From: Girardinichthys multiradiatus
Taxonomy: Eukaryota; Chordata; Actinopteri; Cyprinodontiformes; Goodeidae
DNA length: 64,000 nt
NCBI RefSeq assembly: GCF_021462225.1
Contig: NC_061812.1
Span: 46,791,363-46,855,362 of the forward strand
Direction: 5' to 3'
Shown here: piece by piece, positions 62,995 to 64,000 of the stretch
Numbering within the stretch: position 1 is the stretch's first letter
Layout of the letters: the number at the start of each line of letters is the position of its first letter
Made by a program: the position numbers and the translations under genes
Notes under the pieces: model-generated
What the model was told of the DNA's origin: nothing
What the model saw: the letters and a program-made list of their open reading frames with translations, nothing else
The model's database searches: none

Positions 62995-63789
62995 GTGAGT
63001 ATCCAGGTTCTTGAAAATCAATGTCCTCTTTGTAATGTGTTATCAGACAAGAGTTTGACTTTTAAACCAGACAGTCTACCACAACAGAACTTCTGATAAT
63101 AATGTTGATTTGCTTGTAGTACTTATGTAACAAGTCAGGTGCTTGCTAAAATAAAAGTAGAAAAAATGTTCATTTTGTTAGAAATTTACATCTGCACATC
63201 ATGGGCTTGAATGTCAAAGTAATTTTGAACTTGAATGATATTTGACATGTTTGTTGTATGGTGAATTAATTTTGCGACATGCAAATTCCATGATTTAAAA
63301 AAAAAAAAACTGGGGCCACACGTTTACATTTTTTGGGAATTTTCTCAAATACACACAAGCATAAAGCTAAGCATACAGGCTGAAATATATACAAACACCA
63401 TCATTAATATGTAGACTAAGGTCCTTTAGCTTATTGCAAAGAAACCTGATGCTTTTTGCTGCCATCAACATGCATAATTCTGGCTAGATATTTGACCACT
63501 TTTCTCAGCAAAATTTCAAGATTTTGTTTAATTTCAGTAAACGTCCTATAGGGGCTTCTTTCTTGGTTGACACCCTCGCAATTGGTAGCAATTTAAATCT
63601 CCAAACTGCTCAATTGTGGACAGTTGCCTCTTTTGCAACACATTTCAGTCATAAACCAGAAAAGACAAGCCTCTCTGAGCTGTCTCTTGCCATTCAGAAA
63701 TCACAATGGCTATATCCCACTCAGCTTTGACACGAGGTATCGCATGGCACTGAGTTAGCACTACACACAATCTATGTCAAAAGTAAATT

Positions 63790-64000
63790 AACTGAACTTG
63801 TATAGCGCCTTTCCAGTCACACTGACCACTCATAGCGCTTTACACTAGAGCCACATTCACCCAATCGCACTCACTAACGCTCACACATTCATACACCAAT
63901 ACGCAGATCCGTACTTGAGGTTAAGTGCCTTGTCCAGGGGCACATCGACATATGGCAGGAGGAAGCTGGAATCGAACCCACAACCTTCTGATTGCAAGAC
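63790..64000 (-). repeat. tRNA-derived SINE, cut by the window edge
   Basis: On the minus strand GGTTGTGGGTTCGATTCCAG is a Pol III B-box-like element, followed by a body ending GAAAGGCGCTATACAAGTTC, as in common teleost SINEs. It lies in the intron after usp48 exon 9. Confidence 0.7.

Noticed and set aside
63960..63980. A tRNA gene (B-box-like GGTTCGATTCC on the minus strand)
   Set aside because: No cloverleaf or A box at the right spacing; the context is a SINE body.

Overview
This is vertebrate nuclear DNA, almost certainly from a ray-finned (teleost) fish. Two multi-exon genes with GT-AG introns encode proteins very close to vertebrate CAMK1G and USP48. The rest is packed with teleost mobile elements: Rex1-like and Rex3/RTE LINEs, L2-like LINEs, several Tc1/mariner families, an ISL2EU-type THAP transposon, LTR elements, an endogenous retrovirus and a tRNA-derived SINE. 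The species cannot be named from the sequence.

Layout. On the minus strand, the 5' end of a camk1g-like gene runs leftwards: a probable non-coding exon ending at 19469, the start-codon exon at 17920-18031, a 12.8 kb first coding intron full of transposons, then kinase-domain exons at 5001-5126, 4723-4797 and 3944-4082. The gene leaves the window at the left. From about 20 to 55 kb lies an intergenic transposon landfill with nested insertions, many of which can be ordered by their target-site duplications. On the plus strand, usp48 begins at 56412; nine coding exons up to 62994 encode the N-terminal 386 residues, which include the whole catalytic USP core, and the gene continues past the right edge.

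Mobile-element history. A Rex3 element (21460-26315, minus) was split by a 1.2 kb solo LTR (LTR family 2, TSD GCTT), which was itself split by a 1.8 kb solo LTR (LTR family 1, TSD CTTC). An inverted copy of LTR family 1 (10296-12016, TSD AAAC) splits a Tc1 fossil that also carries a third solo LTR (12127-12724, TSD GATAC). A 7.9 kb provirus (38426-46362, minus, TSD CACT) has almost identical LTRs but an interior with only integrase-tail and envelope-surface remnants.

Most unusual features: overlapping, virus-like reading frames of unknown family at 50.5-51.9 kb; the young provirus with a nearly gene-free interior; a 5'-inverted (twin-primed) Rex3 copy with a 12 bp duplication; a microsatellite that replaced the catalytic motif of a Tc1 transposase; a start-stop upstream ORF a few bases before the usp48 start; and a probable antisense transcript from the usp48 promoter.
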